Source: Chromatiales bacterium
GTDB lineage: Bacteria > Pseudomonadota > Gammaproteobacteria > Steroidobacterales > GCA-2729495
Assembly: GCA_002729495.1 (NCBI GenBank)
Contig: PBYE01000083.1
Location: forward strand, 1-64,000
Direction of reading: 5' to 3'
DNA: 64,000 nt
Of the stretch, positions 42,492 through 51,520 are shown one piece after another. The translations under genes were made by a program, and so were the position numbers. Position 1 is the stretch's first letter, and the number at the start of each line of letters is the position of its first letter. The notes under the pieces are model-generated. The model was given only the letters and a program-made list of their open reading frames with translations, made no database searches and had not been told where the DNA came from.

Positions 42492-43481
42492 TCAGGCACC
42501 GAGGCCTGCATTATTTTTGTCAAAAACGCGATCGGCGCGGTAACTGGAACGAACCAACGGGCCAGCTACCACTTCCATGAAGCCCCGTTGCAGGCCGGCT
42601 TCCCGAAACATATCGAACTCGTCGGGTGACACAAAGCGTTCAACGGTCATGTGATTGGCGGTTGGCTGCAGATACTGGCCCAGGGTCAGGATATCAACAC
42701 CGCGCTCGCGAAGATCGTCCATTGTCGAAAGAATTTCAGCATTCGTCTCGCCCAGGCCCAGCATCAAACTGGTTTTCACTAACACCTCCGGTGCGATTTC
42801 ACCGGCCATTTGTAATATATCGAGAGTTTGCCTGTAACCCGCCCGGGGATCCCGAATAGCCGAGGTCAGCCGGTCCACAGTCTCAACATTTTGCGCAAAC
42901 ACATCCAGGCCGGAACTGGCAACCGCCTCCACCGCGTCACGGGAGCCACAAAAATCCGGTGTGAGTGCTTCTACGGCGGTGTCCGGATTAAGCTCTTTTA
43001 CAGCCCGGACACAATCGGCATAGTGCTGTGCGCCGCCATCCGGTAAGTCGTCGCGATCCACCGAAGTCAGTACGACGTAGCGCAATCCCATCAGCTCTAC
43101 CGAGCGTGCAGTATTCTGCGCCTCTTCCACATCGATCCGGCCCCCGGGATTACCCGTATCAACCGCGCAAAACCGGCATGCGCGGGTGCAGACACTGCCC
43201 ATAAGCATGATGGTCGCCGTGCCGTTATTCCAGCATTCCCCGATATTGGGGCACATCGATTCCTCACACACGGTGCTCAGACGATGCTTGCGTACATTGC
43301 GCCGGACAGCAGCAAATGTGGCGCCACCGGGAACCCGCGCCTTTAGCCACTTTGGCTTGCCCCCTTCAGGCCTGACTGCATCCGCGCGCTTTTTCACGCC
43401 ATTCTTAACGGCGCTGATTCCCGCCTCGTTCCGGTATTTCACGCCGGATTCGACAATCGGGACTCCTTTGATACTGGACAC
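42492..43481 (-). CDS. lipA: Lipoyl synthase
   Basis: 329-aa radical-SAM enzyme that inserts two sulfurs into octanoyl groups on 2-oxoacid dehydrogenases and GcvH. The auxiliary cluster motif [12 protein letters not shown] and the radical SAM motif CTRACRFC are both present, as is the closing motif RSSYRAD. GTG at 43481 gives the N-terminus [16 protein letters not shown], comparable with the E. coli protein. No lipB is in the adjoining gene. It stands 28 bp before sohB. It shows the organism uses classic 2-oxoacid dehydrogenases besides the Kor system. Confidence 0.97.
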   Translation of the reverse strand: MSSIKGVPIVESGVKYRNEAGISAVKNGVKKRADAVRPEGGKPKWLKARVPGGATFAAVRRNVRKHRLSTVCEESMCPNIGECWNNGTATIMLMGSVCTRACRFCAVDTGNPGGRIDVEEAQNTARSVELMGLRYVVLTSVDRDDLPDGGAQHYADCVRAVKELNPDTAVEALTPDFCGSRDAVEAVASSGLDVFAQNVETVDRLTSAIRDPRAGYRQTLDILQMAGEIAPEVLVKTSLMLGLGETNAEILSTMDDLRERGVDILTLGQYLQPTANHMTVERFVSPDEFDMFREAGLQRGFMEVVAGPLVRSSYRADRVFDKNNAGLGA

Positions 43482-43542
43482 TTAAAGACTCTGGTTCTTG
43501 ACGACCATTGGCCGGGCCGCTGATTTTCGCATGAAAAGGGCC

Positions 43543-43571
43543 AAAAAAAAGCCCGGTCACGAGGACCGGGC
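43543..43571 (-). terminator. Intrinsic terminator after the 65-aa gene
   Basis: GCCCGGT (43551-43557) pairs with ACCGGGC (43565-43571), followed on the minus strand by eight T. It lies about 30 bp after the stop of the 65-codon gene. Confidence 0.88.
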
Positions 43572-43598
43572 AATACAGGGGGAAGACGGTTAACCTGA

Positions 43599-43796
43599 CT
43601 AGTGCAGGGGAGACCAGTTCAGGAGCTGTACCTGGTCGGACTCCAGATCGAAACTGCTTGCAAGCAGTGCTTCGATCTCGCGGGGCTCAAGTACCGACTG
43701 CTCTGCAGCCTGTAGTTCCACCACTCCGCTGTACTCATCGACCTCCTGAGTGTCGACGGTCTGCAATAGAAAGCGTGTGTAGTATTTCGTGCCCAT
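43599..43796 (-). CDS. 65-aa conserved-looking hypothetical protein
   Basis: A 65-codon ORF with ATG, a strong own terminator downstream and acidic, ordered sequence: KYYTRFLLQTVDTQEVDEYS near the start and LSPLH-like end (QVQLLNWSPLH). There is no signal or TM region. Glu-rich helical middle (ESVLEPREIEALLASSF-like). The SD is poor (AGGC close to ATG). It lies between lipA and the OmpA gene, and its upstream region holds the nested inverted repeats at 43847-43909. Function unknown. Confidence 0.55.
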   Translation of the reverse strand: MGTKYYTRFLLQTVDTQEVDEYSGVVELQAAEQSVLEPREIEALLASSFDLESDQVQLLNWSPLH

Positions 43797-43846
43797 GCCT
43801 GCAGACTAGGCATGTACGAAGTCCGTTTCTGTGAGGGAATCCACAA

Positions 43847-43909
43847 AAATCGGTGCATAATCCGGTTAAATTATGCAAAGCAAGGACTTCCAAGGCTTTG
43901 CACCGATTT
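43847..43909. repeat. Nested inverted repeats, three-way-junction-like
   Basis: Outer 10-bp arms AAATCGGTGC (43847-43856) and GCACCGATTT (43900-43909) are perfect. Inside are two hairpins: GCATAAT (43855-43861) with ATTATGC (43870-43876), and AAAGC (43877-43881) with GCTTT (43895-43899). It lies in the divergent space between the 65-aa gene and the OmpA-family gene. No U-tract. Confidence 0.7.
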
Positions 43910-44027
43910 CATGATTATTGGTGCCAGAGTCTGAAAGCCATCGATTTATTGCTTGTAAAACAGTGTGCTGCGTTGGATTAGGTTATTTTCATGGCGCTAT
44001 TCGGCAGCCACAAGGATGATTCGACAA

Positions 44028-45449
44028 ATGACACATCGGTTAAACATATTCAGTCTTTTGACGCTGCTTACGGCACTTGCCAGCGCACCCGGGGCTGTCG
44101 CACAGGATGCCAATCAGACCGGCCAGGCGCGTGAAGAGGCGCTGCAGGTCCATGCCGAAGTACTGGCTCCCGAGATGCTGCAGGCTGCAGAAAAAACACG
44201 ATTGAAAGCCGAGAAAACCATGGCTCGTGGTCGTGATGCCGCCAAGGCAATCCCGCAATATACACAGGCCACGCTTCAGTACAGTGCCGCGCGCGAGCGC
44301 GCCATCAAAACCGCCAAGTTTCTCGATGATGCACTGACTGCCCGTAATGCGGCTGTCGAAGCGCAAGCGCAAAGTTACGCATTAAACCGCTGGGAAGAAG
44401 GCTACGAGTACTTCAAAAGAGCCGTCGATTTGCTGGAAAGAGAACGCGATGACAAGGCCCTGCAAGCTTCCAGGAATGCAACCCAGATATTTAGCCAGGC
44501 AGAGCTGGAAGCCATCCAAAACAGAATTCTTGCCAGGGCAAGAGCGGAAATTGCTACGGCCAAAAAACTAGGTGCATCACGCTACGCACCCATCACGTTT
44601 GCCCGTGCGCATAGCATCGCACAGGCAGCTGAAACTGCGCTTAGCGAAAACCGCTACGGATTTGAGTTTGCTGAAAATCTGGCGCGGCAAGCCGAGGAAA
44701 CAGCCCGTCATTCTGTACAGGTGGCCGACCTGGTCAAGTCCAGACCAAATGTGGAAGAGCTGGTTCTGAAGTGGGAGTCATACTTGTCACGGGCTCAAGC
44801 CGCCGCGGGCCTGAGCCCGCCGGTGGACAAGGATCCTGTGGCAGCCACGGATGAGCTGGAAGAGACGATTGCAAGACTGCTAGTAAGCGAACGTGAATTG
44901 CAGAAAGACCTTGCCAACAACGAATCATTTGCCGCGGCGCTTGAAGACGAAATTCGCGATCTCGATGAACAGCTGGGCGGCGCTTCGGCGGAGCGTACGC
45001 AACTAGTGCTGAAGCTGGAGGAGCAGGCACGTGAACGCGAACAGATTCAGCAGACCGAAAACCTTTTTAGGCCTAACCAGGCCCAGGTATTCAAGCAGTC
45101 GAATACGATAATCGTGCGGCTTATGGGGTTGCGGTTCGCAAGTGGCTCAGCGAAGTTCAGCGACGGCAATGATGGCTTATTGCAGAAACTAAGACAGGCA
45201 ATTCAGATCTGGCCGGACTCCACACTTGTTGTTGAAGGCCATACTGATTCCCGGGGCAGTGAACGGTTGAACCAACGACTGTCGCAGAACCGGGCCGATA
45301 CAGTGATGAACTACGTCGTTTCCACGATGCACATACCTGCAAACCGTGTTTCGGCCGTGGGCTATGGTGAGAACCGGCCCATCGCAAGCAATGAAAATGA
45401 AGGCGGCCGCGCCAAAAACCGACGGATAGATTTAATGATTACCCCCTGA
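44028..45449 (+). CDS. OmpA-family protein with helical DUF4398-like N-terminus
   Basis: About 473-aa exported protein. Signal peptide (about 5-25, ending GAVAQD), a long helical region (about 30-300) that fits DUF4398-type helices, and an OmpA peptidoglycan-binding domain (about 350-473) with VVEGHTDSRGSERLNQRLSQ and YGENRPIASNENEGGRAKNR. It should connect the outer membrane or periplasm to peptidoglycan. The start may be 44028 or 44016; 44028 puts Met right before the signal. It is monocistronic and convergent with the alpha/beta hydrolase. Confidence 0.88.
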   Translation: MTHRLNIFSLLTLLTALASAPGAVAQDANQTGQAREEALQVHAEVLAPEMLQAAEKTRLKAEKTMARGRDAAKAIPQYTQATLQYSAARERAIKTAKFLDDALTARNAAVEAQAQSYALNRWEEGYEYFKRAVDLLERERDDKALQASRNATQIFSQAELEAIQNRILARARAEIATAKKLGASRYAPITFARAHSIAQAAETALSENRYGFEFAENLARQAEETARHSVQVADLVKSRPNVEELVLKWESYLSRAQAAAGLSPPVDKDPVAATDELEETIARLLVSERELQKDLANNESFAAALEDEIRDLDEQLGGASAERTQLVLKLEEQAREREQIQQTENLFRPNQAQVFKQSNTIIVRLMGLRFASGSAKFSDGNDGLLQKLRQAIQIWPDSTLVVEGHTDSRGSERLNQRLSQNRADTVMNYVVSTMHIPANRVSAVGYGENRPIASNENEGGRAKNRRIDLMITP

Positions 45450-45458
45450 GGGGCTGGC

Positions 45459-46373
45459 CTAAAGACCAGATTTCTGTTTTCGGAACCAGTCGAGCAACAG
45501 GCTGCCAGCCACCTCGCTGGCGAAATAGCCGTAACACTTGTGCACATTCAAGCCTAAAGGCCCATGGAACTGGTTGACCAGCTCCAGGTTGTCGCTTATG
45601 GATCGCGTTAGCCCCAGTTTGCACATCTTTCGAAAACAGTTAGCCAGCTTACGGTCCAGCGCTGTCACTTCACCAATAGCCGCAAGGTTTACCCATTCAG
45701 CAATGCTGTGCGGATAGCGCTTCACTCCACGTTTCCGTGCACCCTTCAACCGTGTGCGCATATAATTCAGCGTAAGAGGGCTTCCCATAGTTACAAAACA
45801 GGCTACAACATTATTGTTATGGTGCAGGTGCGTTAACTCCCAAAGTGTGTCATAGGCAATCACTGACCCAAAGCTATGGCCGATCAGCAATACTTTTTTG
45901 CCTTTGCCCCAAGCCTCCTGCAGTTCGGTTGCGACCTGCCGGCGTGCCGCTATACCTGCGCCATTCCGATTACGAAAATAATGCCTGACCTCGCGCAAAC
46001 GTGTTTCCATACGCGGGGTAGCAAGCAGTTCAGCGAACAATGGCAGGTGATCCCACAAGGCATAGAGCCATCCGCCGATACGGTGTTTCAGTGCTGTCGC
46101 CTCACGCACATCGTCTTCCAGCTGATCCTTGCCGGCAAGAAGCCGCTCAATGCCCGGCAGATCCTTTTGAAGATCGCCGTGTTCACCATAAAAATCGAAT
46201 GACCAACCCACGACTCGAAATGCCTCTGCGATAGCACTCGCCTCCTCGCCCGAACCCCCGGCCTTGGATATGCCTGCATGCAGACAGCGGCGCAATTGTT
46301 CCTGGTGTTCAGCAGCCCTGGGCTTGGGCCTGATGCCAGGAACAAAAATAATTTCGAAATCAGCAATGCTCAT
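45459..46373 (-). CDS. Alpha/beta hydrolase, lipase-like
   Basis: 304-aa hydrolase without a signal peptide. The nucleophile elbow is GHSFGS (in KKVLLIGHSFGSVIAYDTLW, about 165-184), and FVTMGSPLTL follows, as in lipase-like proteins. A closing HKCYGYFAS gives the probable catalytic His. The N-terminal text IIFVPGIRPKP corresponds to the first strand. Substrate unknown. Its ATG overlaps the HAD gene stop by 4 bp (ATGA), so both are translated together. Confidence 0.75.
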   Translation of the reverse strand: MSIADFEIIFVPGIRPKPRAAEHQEQLRRCLHAGISKAGGSGEEASAIAEAFRVVGWSFDFYGEHGDLQKDLPGIERLLAGKDQLEDDVREATALKHRIGGWLYALWDHLPLFAELLATPRMETRLREVRHYFRNRNGAGIAARRQVATELQEAWGKGKKVLLIGHSFGSVIAYDTLWELTHLHHNNNVVACFVTMGSPLTLNYMRTRLKGARKRGVKRYPHSIAEWVNLAAIGEVTALDRKLANCFRKMCKLGLTRSISDNLELVNQFHGPLGLNVHKCYGYFASEVAGSLLLDWFRKQKSGL

Positions 46374-47053
46374 CTGAATAAATTTACCAGTTCGATAAGA
46401 TCAGTAGCCACGTAGTCAGGGTAATAGTCTCTATACTCCCATTCACGGTCATTTCTGTTTACCCATACGGTGCGTAGCCCGGCATGAGCGGCTGCGACTA
46501 TATCGTTTTCCGGATCATCTCCAACATGTGCAATTTCATGTGGCTGCATACCTGATCTTTCACAAACGGTGGCAAAAACACGGGCATCAGGTTTTGCTAC
46601 ACCCAGGTCCCTTGCCGTAAAAATTTCACCGAAATAGTGCCTGATGCCGATAACATCCAGATCAGCATTACCATTCGTCAAGACATACAACTTGTGCGTT
46701 TTTGCCATTGTTTCCAGTGCCGGCACCACGTCGCTGTAAAGTGCTACGGTATTTCGCTCATTCTGAAACACCTCGAAAGCCTCATTCGCCATTTCAGGGG
46801 TATATCCGGCCTCCTCAGCTATACGGCGCAATGCTGACATGCGCAGGGTCGTAAGATCATGCGCCATTTCCGGCATTTCGAGCAGCATCGTATGCCTGAT
46901 TTCCAGTATGTCGGCAAGTGTAAAACGTTGTGTGACAAGCGGATAATGCCTTTCATACCACGCATACAGGCTTTGCTCGGCACGCGGAATGACCGGATCA
47001 AGATCCCAGAACGTGTTGTCCAGATCGAAACATATTGCCCGGATATCTTGCAT
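46370..47053 (-). CDS. HAD-superfamily phosphatase (YjjG/GPH-like)
   Basis: 227-aa HAD hydrolase. Motif I is CFDLDNTFWDLD (near 8-19), motif II LTNGNAD, motif III Lys in GVAKPDARVF, and motif IV VGDDPENDI. It is like pyrimidine-nucleotide or phosphoglycolate-type phosphatases; substrate undecided. ATG at 47053 is preferred to the TTG at 47077. It is coupled to the downstream hydrolase through a 4-bp overlap and divergent from gloA. Confidence 0.88.
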   Translation of the reverse strand: MQDIRAICFDLDNTFWDLDPVIPRAEQSLYAWYERHYPLVTQRFTLADILEIRHTMLLEMPEMAHDLTTLRMSALRRIAEEAGYTPEMANEAFEVFQNERNTVALYSDVVPALETMAKTHKLYVLTNGNADLDVIGIRHYFGEIFTARDLGVAKPDARVFATVCERSGMQPHEIAHVGDDPENDIVAAAHAGLRTVWVNRNDREWEYRDYYPDYVATDLIELVNLFR

Positions 47054-47151
47054 TAGAGTGCGCCAACTTGAGTGCAATGACAGCGACGGTTAGGTTAATA
47101 CCTGCCACGGTATTTTTAAATAGTGGCGTTAACGGATACAGGAGCCTCCGG

Positions 47152-47571
47152 ATGAAATACCTGCACACAATGGTGCGGATAAGCAACGTAGATGAATCGC
47201 TGGACTTCTACTGCAACAAGCTCGGGCTGAAAGAGCTGCGACGCTACGACGATGAGAATGGCCGCTACACGCTTATTTTCCTTGCTGCCGAAGGTGATGA
47301 ATCGGCTGCAATCGAACTCACCCATAACTGGGATCCGGAAGGATACGGCGAGGGACGCAACTTCGGACATATCGCTTACCAGGTCGATGATATCTATGCG
47401 ACGTGCCGGCAGTTACTTGATGCTGGCGTAACCATTAACCGTCCGCCTCGCGACGGGCGCATGGCTTTTGTGCGTTCGCCAGACAATATCTCGATTGAAA
47501 TACTACAAGCCGGGGTGGCACTGGATCCTGAGGAGCCATGGGTCTCAATGCCTAACGAAGGTATTTGGTAA
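47152..47571 (+). CDS. gloA: Lactoylglutathione lyase (glyoxalase I)
   Basis: 139-aa enzyme that isomerises the methylglyoxal-glutathione hemithioacetal to S-lactoylglutathione. Metal ligands are His (KYLHTM, about 5), Glu in IELTHN, His in NFGHIAYQVDD and Glu in ISIEILQ. TLIFLAAEGDE and SLDFYCNKLGLKELRR are typical. ATG at 47152 follows GGAG. Monocistronic and convergent with the diguanylate cyclase, 3-bp gap. Confidence 0.95.
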   Translation: MKYLHTMVRISNVDESLDFYCNKLGLKELRRYDDENGRYTLIFLAAEGDESAAIELTHNWDPEGYGEGRNFGHIAYQVDDIYATCRQLLDAGVTINRPPRDGRMAFVRSPDNISIEILQAGVALDPEEPWVSMPNEGIW

Positions 47572-47574
47572 GGG

Positions 47575-48786
47575 TCAGCTGGCTGCTCGGGCGCGGAAGC
47601 GGCCTGTTTCAATTTCGGTCGTGCCAGACTGCTTAATAACTAGCCGGTTGCGGCCTTCTTCCTTCGCCTGGTAAAGAGCTTCGTCAGCCATTTGAATCGC
47701 GCCCGCCAGGCTACGGCGGGTATCAGGATTAACCACCGCAACACCAATACTGATGCTAAGGAACTTGGTGTGTGTGGCCGCCTCATGCACGGTGCCGAGA
47801 TCCAGTACCCGCTGCCGCAGGCGCTCCGGGAAATCGCTGCTGTAGTCACTTTCCGCACCGTACAAAACCAGCGCGAATTCCTCGCCGCCATAACGGGCGG
47901 CCATATCCAGCGGCCTTTGCACGCTGTCGGCAATAACCTCTGCAACCTGTTTCAGCGCGTCATCTCCGGCCTGGTGACCGTACAGATCGTTGTACGGCTT
48001 AAAGTGGTCGATATCGATAAGCATAATGATGAGATGGCTTTGTTCACGCCTCGACTGGCGCCAGATACGCTCGATGTACTCATCAAAAGCACGACGCTTA
48101 TAAAGACCCGTAAGCCCGTCACGCTCGGCGCGCTGGTTCAGGATCCGCGATTCCAGGTATGTGCGGCGCGCTGCAAATTCAATCTTGTAGCAACTGTAGC
48201 CACCCAGCAGATTGATGTTAAGTAACATGAATCCTTCGAAAAACAATTGCTCGCTGGGTAGGCCAACGTAGGCTGCCAGGCCGAGATAAATAAGCGAAAC
48301 CAGGGCACACAAAGCAGCGGCGGCCGAAAACAGCAGCCCTAAAAGTGACCAGATCATAAAAATCCAGCCGACCTGTCCTGCAAAGTAATAACCCTGCCCG
48401 GCGAGACTAGCCTGCACATCAACGACGGAACCTGCCACACCGATCACAAGTGCACTTAGAGCCAGAAGGGCCTGATAAACCAGCCGATGCCCAATGTAGG
48501 ATGAGATAAGGGTAAATAAAAGCATGGGCGTCATTAGGGTAAACCCAAACTTCCCCATGAACCGGGAAGCGTCGGTACTCGCAAACATATCTACGAGCGT
48601 TACGCCGATAACGACTATAAGTGACAGGCCTATTACAAGGCGGGATTTTTGAAAATTGGCTTCCAGATAATCCTGGCGGAATTCATCTTCCAGAAAATCA
48701 CCAAAGCGCAGGGACTCAAACCCCGAATGGAGTTGATCCTCGTAAAGGGAGCTCACTCCCTTGCGCATTTCAGTGCCTATTTCCAT
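47575..48786 (-). CDS. Membrane-bound diguanylate cyclase
   Basis: 403-aa protein with about six TM helices (about 50-200) followed by a GGDEF domain (about 220-385). The signature RYGGEEFALVLYG is intact (GGEEF), and DIDHFKPYNDLYGHQAGD is the substrate loop. The I-site RxxD before the signature is not clear. It should make c-di-GMP and so opposes the EAL/HD-GYP proteins at 3.5-6.1 kb. The membrane part resembles MASE-type sensor domains, but I cannot assign one. ATG at 48786 has AAGGA upstream. Confidence 0.9.
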   Translation of the reverse strand: MEIGTEMRKGVSSLYEDQLHSGFESLRFGDFLEDEFRQDYLEANFQKSRLVIGLSLIVVIGVTLVDMFASTDASRFMGKFGFTLMTPMLLFTLISSYIGHRLVYQALLALSALVIGVAGSVVDVQASLAGQGYYFAGQVGWIFMIWSLLGLLFSAAAALCALVSLIYLGLAAYVGLPSEQLFFEGFMLLNINLLGGYSCYKIEFAARRTYLESRILNQRAERDGLTGLYKRRAFDEYIERIWRQSRREQSHLIIMLIDIDHFKPYNDLYGHQAGDDALKQVAEVIADSVQRPLDMAARYGGEEFALVLYGAESDYSSDFPERLRQRVLDLGTVHEAATHTKFLSISIGVAVVNPDTRRSLAGAIQMADEALYQAKEEGRNRLVIKQSGTTEIETGRFRARAAS

Positions 48787-48824
48787 CCCATCCTTCTGTA
48801 CCCCAAACGGAAAAAGGGGTATTG

Positions 48825-49010
48825 ATGGAAACTACGCAACATAAAGTGCCGGGCAATACCGGCTATTTCACACTTTCCGGCAGCGGGACCGATTACGGAA
48901 TATGGGATACAAAGACCATATTCGCTAAAAAAGCAGCTAAAACCGGCCCGGAGTGTGATGCAGTTCCGGTTGGAATACCGGGCTCAGGCTGCGTCCTGAG
49001 CCTTCCCTGA
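48825..49010 (+). CDS. 61-aa doubtful small ORF
   Basis: ATG at 48825, preceded by AAAAAGGGG with 5-nt spacing. The peptide (KVPGNTGYFTLSGSGTDYG and a Gly/Pro-rich end) has no family, and its last 27 bp overlap the 3' end of ogt. It fills the 197-bp gap between the diguanylate cyclase and ogt. Low support. Confidence 0.2.
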   Translation: METTQHKVPGNTGYFTLSGSGTDYGIWDTKTIFAKKAAKTGPECDAVPVGIPGSGCVLSLP

Positions 49011-49607
49011 AGCCGCTATGTGCTCGCGCTGCAAAAGCGCCTGTTTCCGCTCGGGGCCCCAGCGAAAACCGCCGAGCTTTCCGCTCGCCGACAATACACG
49101 GTGACAGGGTACGAGTACCGCAATTTTATTCCCGCCGATGGCGCGGCCTGTTGCGCGTGCCGCTGTTGGCTCGCCGATACAACGCGCAAGCTGCCCGTAA
49201 CTCATACAGGCACCGACTGGTATTCTGAGTAATGCCTGCCAAACTCGTAACTGAAAGTCCGTGCCCGAAAGATGTATCGGTATTGCCTCACCAGTGTCAC
49301 CGAAAACATGTTCACCAAGCAACTTCGCCTTCTCATCGCTGTATTCAGTTCTTGCCGTAGTAAATGCACCCTGAAGTTTTTGGACTGCACTCCCAACAGG
49401 ATGCAAATCCAACCAGCAAACGCCATATTCACTTGTTGCAATCAAACAATCACCAAACCAGCTTTGGGTCAGCCCAAAGCTGATAACCTCCGGCTCCCTG
49501 CCGAATACCGATTTCCGCATATCGATGCTGGCGGATGGTGCAGCTTCGAGCTTATCAACAAAATACTCTTTTGAAATTCGACCGCCTGAAATACGTGCCT
49601 TTTCCAT
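48984..49607 (-). CDS. ogt: Methylated-DNA--protein-cysteine methyltransferase
   Basis: 207-aa suicide repair protein for O6-alkylguanine. The active site is VPCHRVL, preceded by the DNA-binding helix (YGQLARCIGEPTAARATGRA) and followed by GKLGGFRWGPERKQALL. The N-terminal half (about 25-105) has an Ada-like regulatory fold remnant without an N-terminal metal Cys set. ATG at 49607 follows an AGG and is preferred to upstream starts. It acts in the cytoplasm. Divergent from the hypothetical gene at 49662. Confidence 0.92.
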   Translation of the reverse strand: MEKARISGGRISKEYFVDKLEAAPSASIDMRKSVFGREPEVISFGLTQSWFGDCLIATSEYGVCWLDLHPVGSAVQKLQGAFTTARTEYSDEKAKLLGEHVFGDTGEAIPIHLSGTDFQLRVWQALLRIPVGACMSYGQLARCIGEPTAARATGRAIGGNKIAVLVPCHRVLSASGKLGGFRWGPERKQALLQREHIAASGKAQDAA

Positions 49608-49661
49608 AAACTTTACCTGGCGAATGCTTTTGCCAGCAGAGTGTTTAGAATACACCCGACC

Positions 49662-50294
49662 ATGAACCAATCGATACAGCCAACCCAGGATACTCCGGCA
49701 GCCAGCCCTGACCGGAGCACAATTCTTCTAAGTCTCATTTCTCTTCTACTGACCGGCAGTATCGGTTGGATGACGCTCAATCTGCAGCTTCCGGAAGCCA
49801 GCGGCGCAAGCCTCGCACCCCGGGAAATGGATCGGTGCGTAATGGACCAAAACGGCTACCTGCGTGGCGAATTGTTTGGCGCGGTGCGACAAACGCTGGA
49901 CTGGCAGGGCGAAGTCATGGCTTGCGACGGCATGCCAAGGCCGGAAGGTAAAGGTATCCGGCTGGCCTTCAGGGAGCACACGAACCCTGATAACCCGGGT
50001 TTAATGTTTGTCATTGGAATTGAAGATGCAGTTCCGGGCGAGGGCACGGCAGAACTGGCCGCCAACGTTACACTCAATGATCAGCCCGGTGGCCGGTTTT
50101 TCGGGACCCAGGGTGAACAAAGCTGCTGGGTTACGCTAATCGAACAGGTAAGGCTTAAAGGCACCATCGATGAAGCGTGGCGTATCGACGGTTTGCTCTA
50201 TTGCGCAAGCGCACTACCCGCGGCTGCCGGTTCCGGTTCGGTGACACTGGGTGAACTGGAGTTTTCGGGACAGTACCGGGCAGTGGTGGACTGA
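49662..50294 (+). CDS. Hypothetical membrane-anchored protein
   Basis: 210-aa protein of unknown family. One hydrophobic helix (about 20-42, ILLSLISLLLTGSIGWMTLN) and a soluble periplasmic beta-rich part with Cys in REMDRCVMDQNG, EVMACDGMPRPE, EQSCWVTLIE and GLLYCASAL. The four Cys could form two disulfides. ATG at 49662 is used; a GTG exists at 49641. The DUF192 gene follows after 7 bp, so they are co-transcribed. Confidence 0.65.
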   Translation: MNQSIQPTQDTPAASPDRSTILLSLISLLLTGSIGWMTLNLQLPEASGASLAPREMDRCVMDQNGYLRGELFGAVRQTLDWQGEVMACDGMPRPEGKGIRLAFREHTNPDNPGLMFVIGIEDAVPGEGTAELAANVTLNDQPGGRFFGTQGEQSCWVTLIEQVRLKGTIDEAWRIDGLLYCASALPAAAGSGSVTLGELEFSGQYRAVVD

Positions 50295-50301
50295 CACGGT
50301 C

Positions 50302-50817
50302 ATGAATGTTGTCAGGCTCGCAGTTGCTCACAGATCAGCACGATATTTTGGGTTTTGCGTAGTGACGGTACTCTGCACGGTGGCATCCTCCATAAACCTG
50401 AACGCAGCGGAACCCGCCGGGCAGCTCGTCGGATTCAGCCGATCACAGCTAATAATTACCACCGGCAATCAACAATGCACCCTGTTCGATGTTTATGTGG
50501 CAGCCACCGCCGAGCAGCGTGCCCAGGGATTGATGTTCGTACAAGAAATGGATACCTACGAGGGGATGATTTTCTTATACCCACGGCCGGCGCGGATATC
50601 GATGTGGATGAAGAATACCTTTATTCCGCTGGACATGCTGTTCATCGACGAATCGGGCGCGATTAAGGCTATTCATACAGATGCTGTCCCGCAGTCAACA
50701 GCTGTTATAGATTCAGGCGTCAGCGTAACCCGGGTTCTTGAGCTAAATGGCGGAACGGTCAGAGCTTTCGGCATTCGTGTGAACGACAGAATTATCTTCC
50801 CATTCGGCCCTCGGTAA
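50302..50817 (+). CDS. DUF192 family exported protein
   Basis: 171-aa protein. A signal segment (about 10-33, ending LNAAEP) precedes the DUF192 domain with VAATAEQRAQGLMFVQEM, MIFLYPRPARISMWMKNTFI and LDMLFIDESG. The Met-, Trp-rich core is diagnostic. The family has no settled role; archaeal and bacterial members are single-domain, exported. It follows the hypothetical gene by 7 bp. The stop is 4 bp from the convergent YugP-like protease stop. Confidence 0.88.
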   Translation: MNVVRLAVAHRSARYFGFCVVTVLCTVASSINLNAAEPAGQLVGFSRSQLIITTGNQQCTLFDVYVAATAEQRAQGLMFVQEMDTYEGMIFLYPRPARISMWMKNTFIPLDMLFIDESGAIKAIHTDAVPQSTAVIDSGVSVTRVLELNGGTVRAFGIRVNDRIIFPFGPR

Positions 50818-50821
50818 AGAA

Positions 50822-51505
50822 CTAACGCCGCAGCAGAATCAGCCAGCGCGCAATATTCAAAAGGCTCATTAGTGAAACGGCTGCATAGGTCGCAGCGGCT
50901 GCCGCCAGCAGGCGGTGTGCGTGCGGCTCGTCACCTTCCATAAGAATATTCTGCTCACGCAACACGGGCAGCGCATGACCAAAGCTGGCATTGATTTCGG
51001 TTGGCAGTGTAATCAGGTGCACGACTGCACCGAGGCCCATAATAAGAAAGCCGGATATGAATGTTGCTATGCCGGTCACCGGAGTGCGAGTGAATATCGA
51101 CACAAAAGGTGACGCCATCAACAACACAGCCGCAAAACGCTGGCCAGGCTCGATTACCCGAACCAGCCGGGTGCGCCACCGCAGCGGCCCATATGACTGC
51201 TTGTCCTGGATCGCGTGTCCGACCTCGTGTGCGGCAACCGCAATTGCAGTAAGGGAGCAATCATTAAAGTTGCTCTCCCCCAGGCGCACGGTCCTTGAAG
51301 CCGGGTCGTAGTGATCACCACGGTCGGTAGCTTCCACGGCTACATCTTTGAGACCGTTCGCATCCAGCAGGTGACGCGCGAGTTCCGCCCCCGTCCCACT
51401 GTAGCGGTCGACCGGCGCACTGTACCGGGACATGACGCGGCGGACCCAGATACCTGGCCCGAAAATCAGCAACATGATTATTGCTGCAGGCAAAAGCACC
51501 CGCAT
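50822..51505 (-). CDS. Membrane zinc metallopeptidase (YugP/COG2738 family)
   Basis: 227-aa integral membrane metalloprotease. One TM helix at the N-terminus, HEVGH zinc motif (93-97) in AAHEVGHAIQDKQSYGPL, and further TM helices (about 118-155 and 200-220). Length, LPTEINASFGHALPVL and the position of the motif match the YugP family. It is followed by the small lipoprotein gene in the same direction upstream (15-bp gap). Confidence 0.9.
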   Translation of the reverse strand: MRVLLPAAIIMLLIFGPGIWVRRVMSRYSAPVDRYSGTGAELARHLLDANGLKDVAVEATDRGDHYDPASRTVRLGESNFNDCSLTAIAVAAHEVGHAIQDKQSYGPLRWRTRLVRVIEPGQRFAAVLLMASPFVSIFTRTPVTGIATFISGFLIMGLGAVVHLITLPTEINASFGHALPVLREQNILMEGDEPHAHRLLAAAAATYAAVSLMSLLNIARWLILLRR

Positions 51506-51520
51506 AACACAACTCCGGTA

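Noticed and set aside
43865-43871. GTTAAAT as an integron attC R' box inside the nested repeats
   Set aside because: No matching RYYYAAC box at the far arm, no integrase gene in view, and no cassette-like array.
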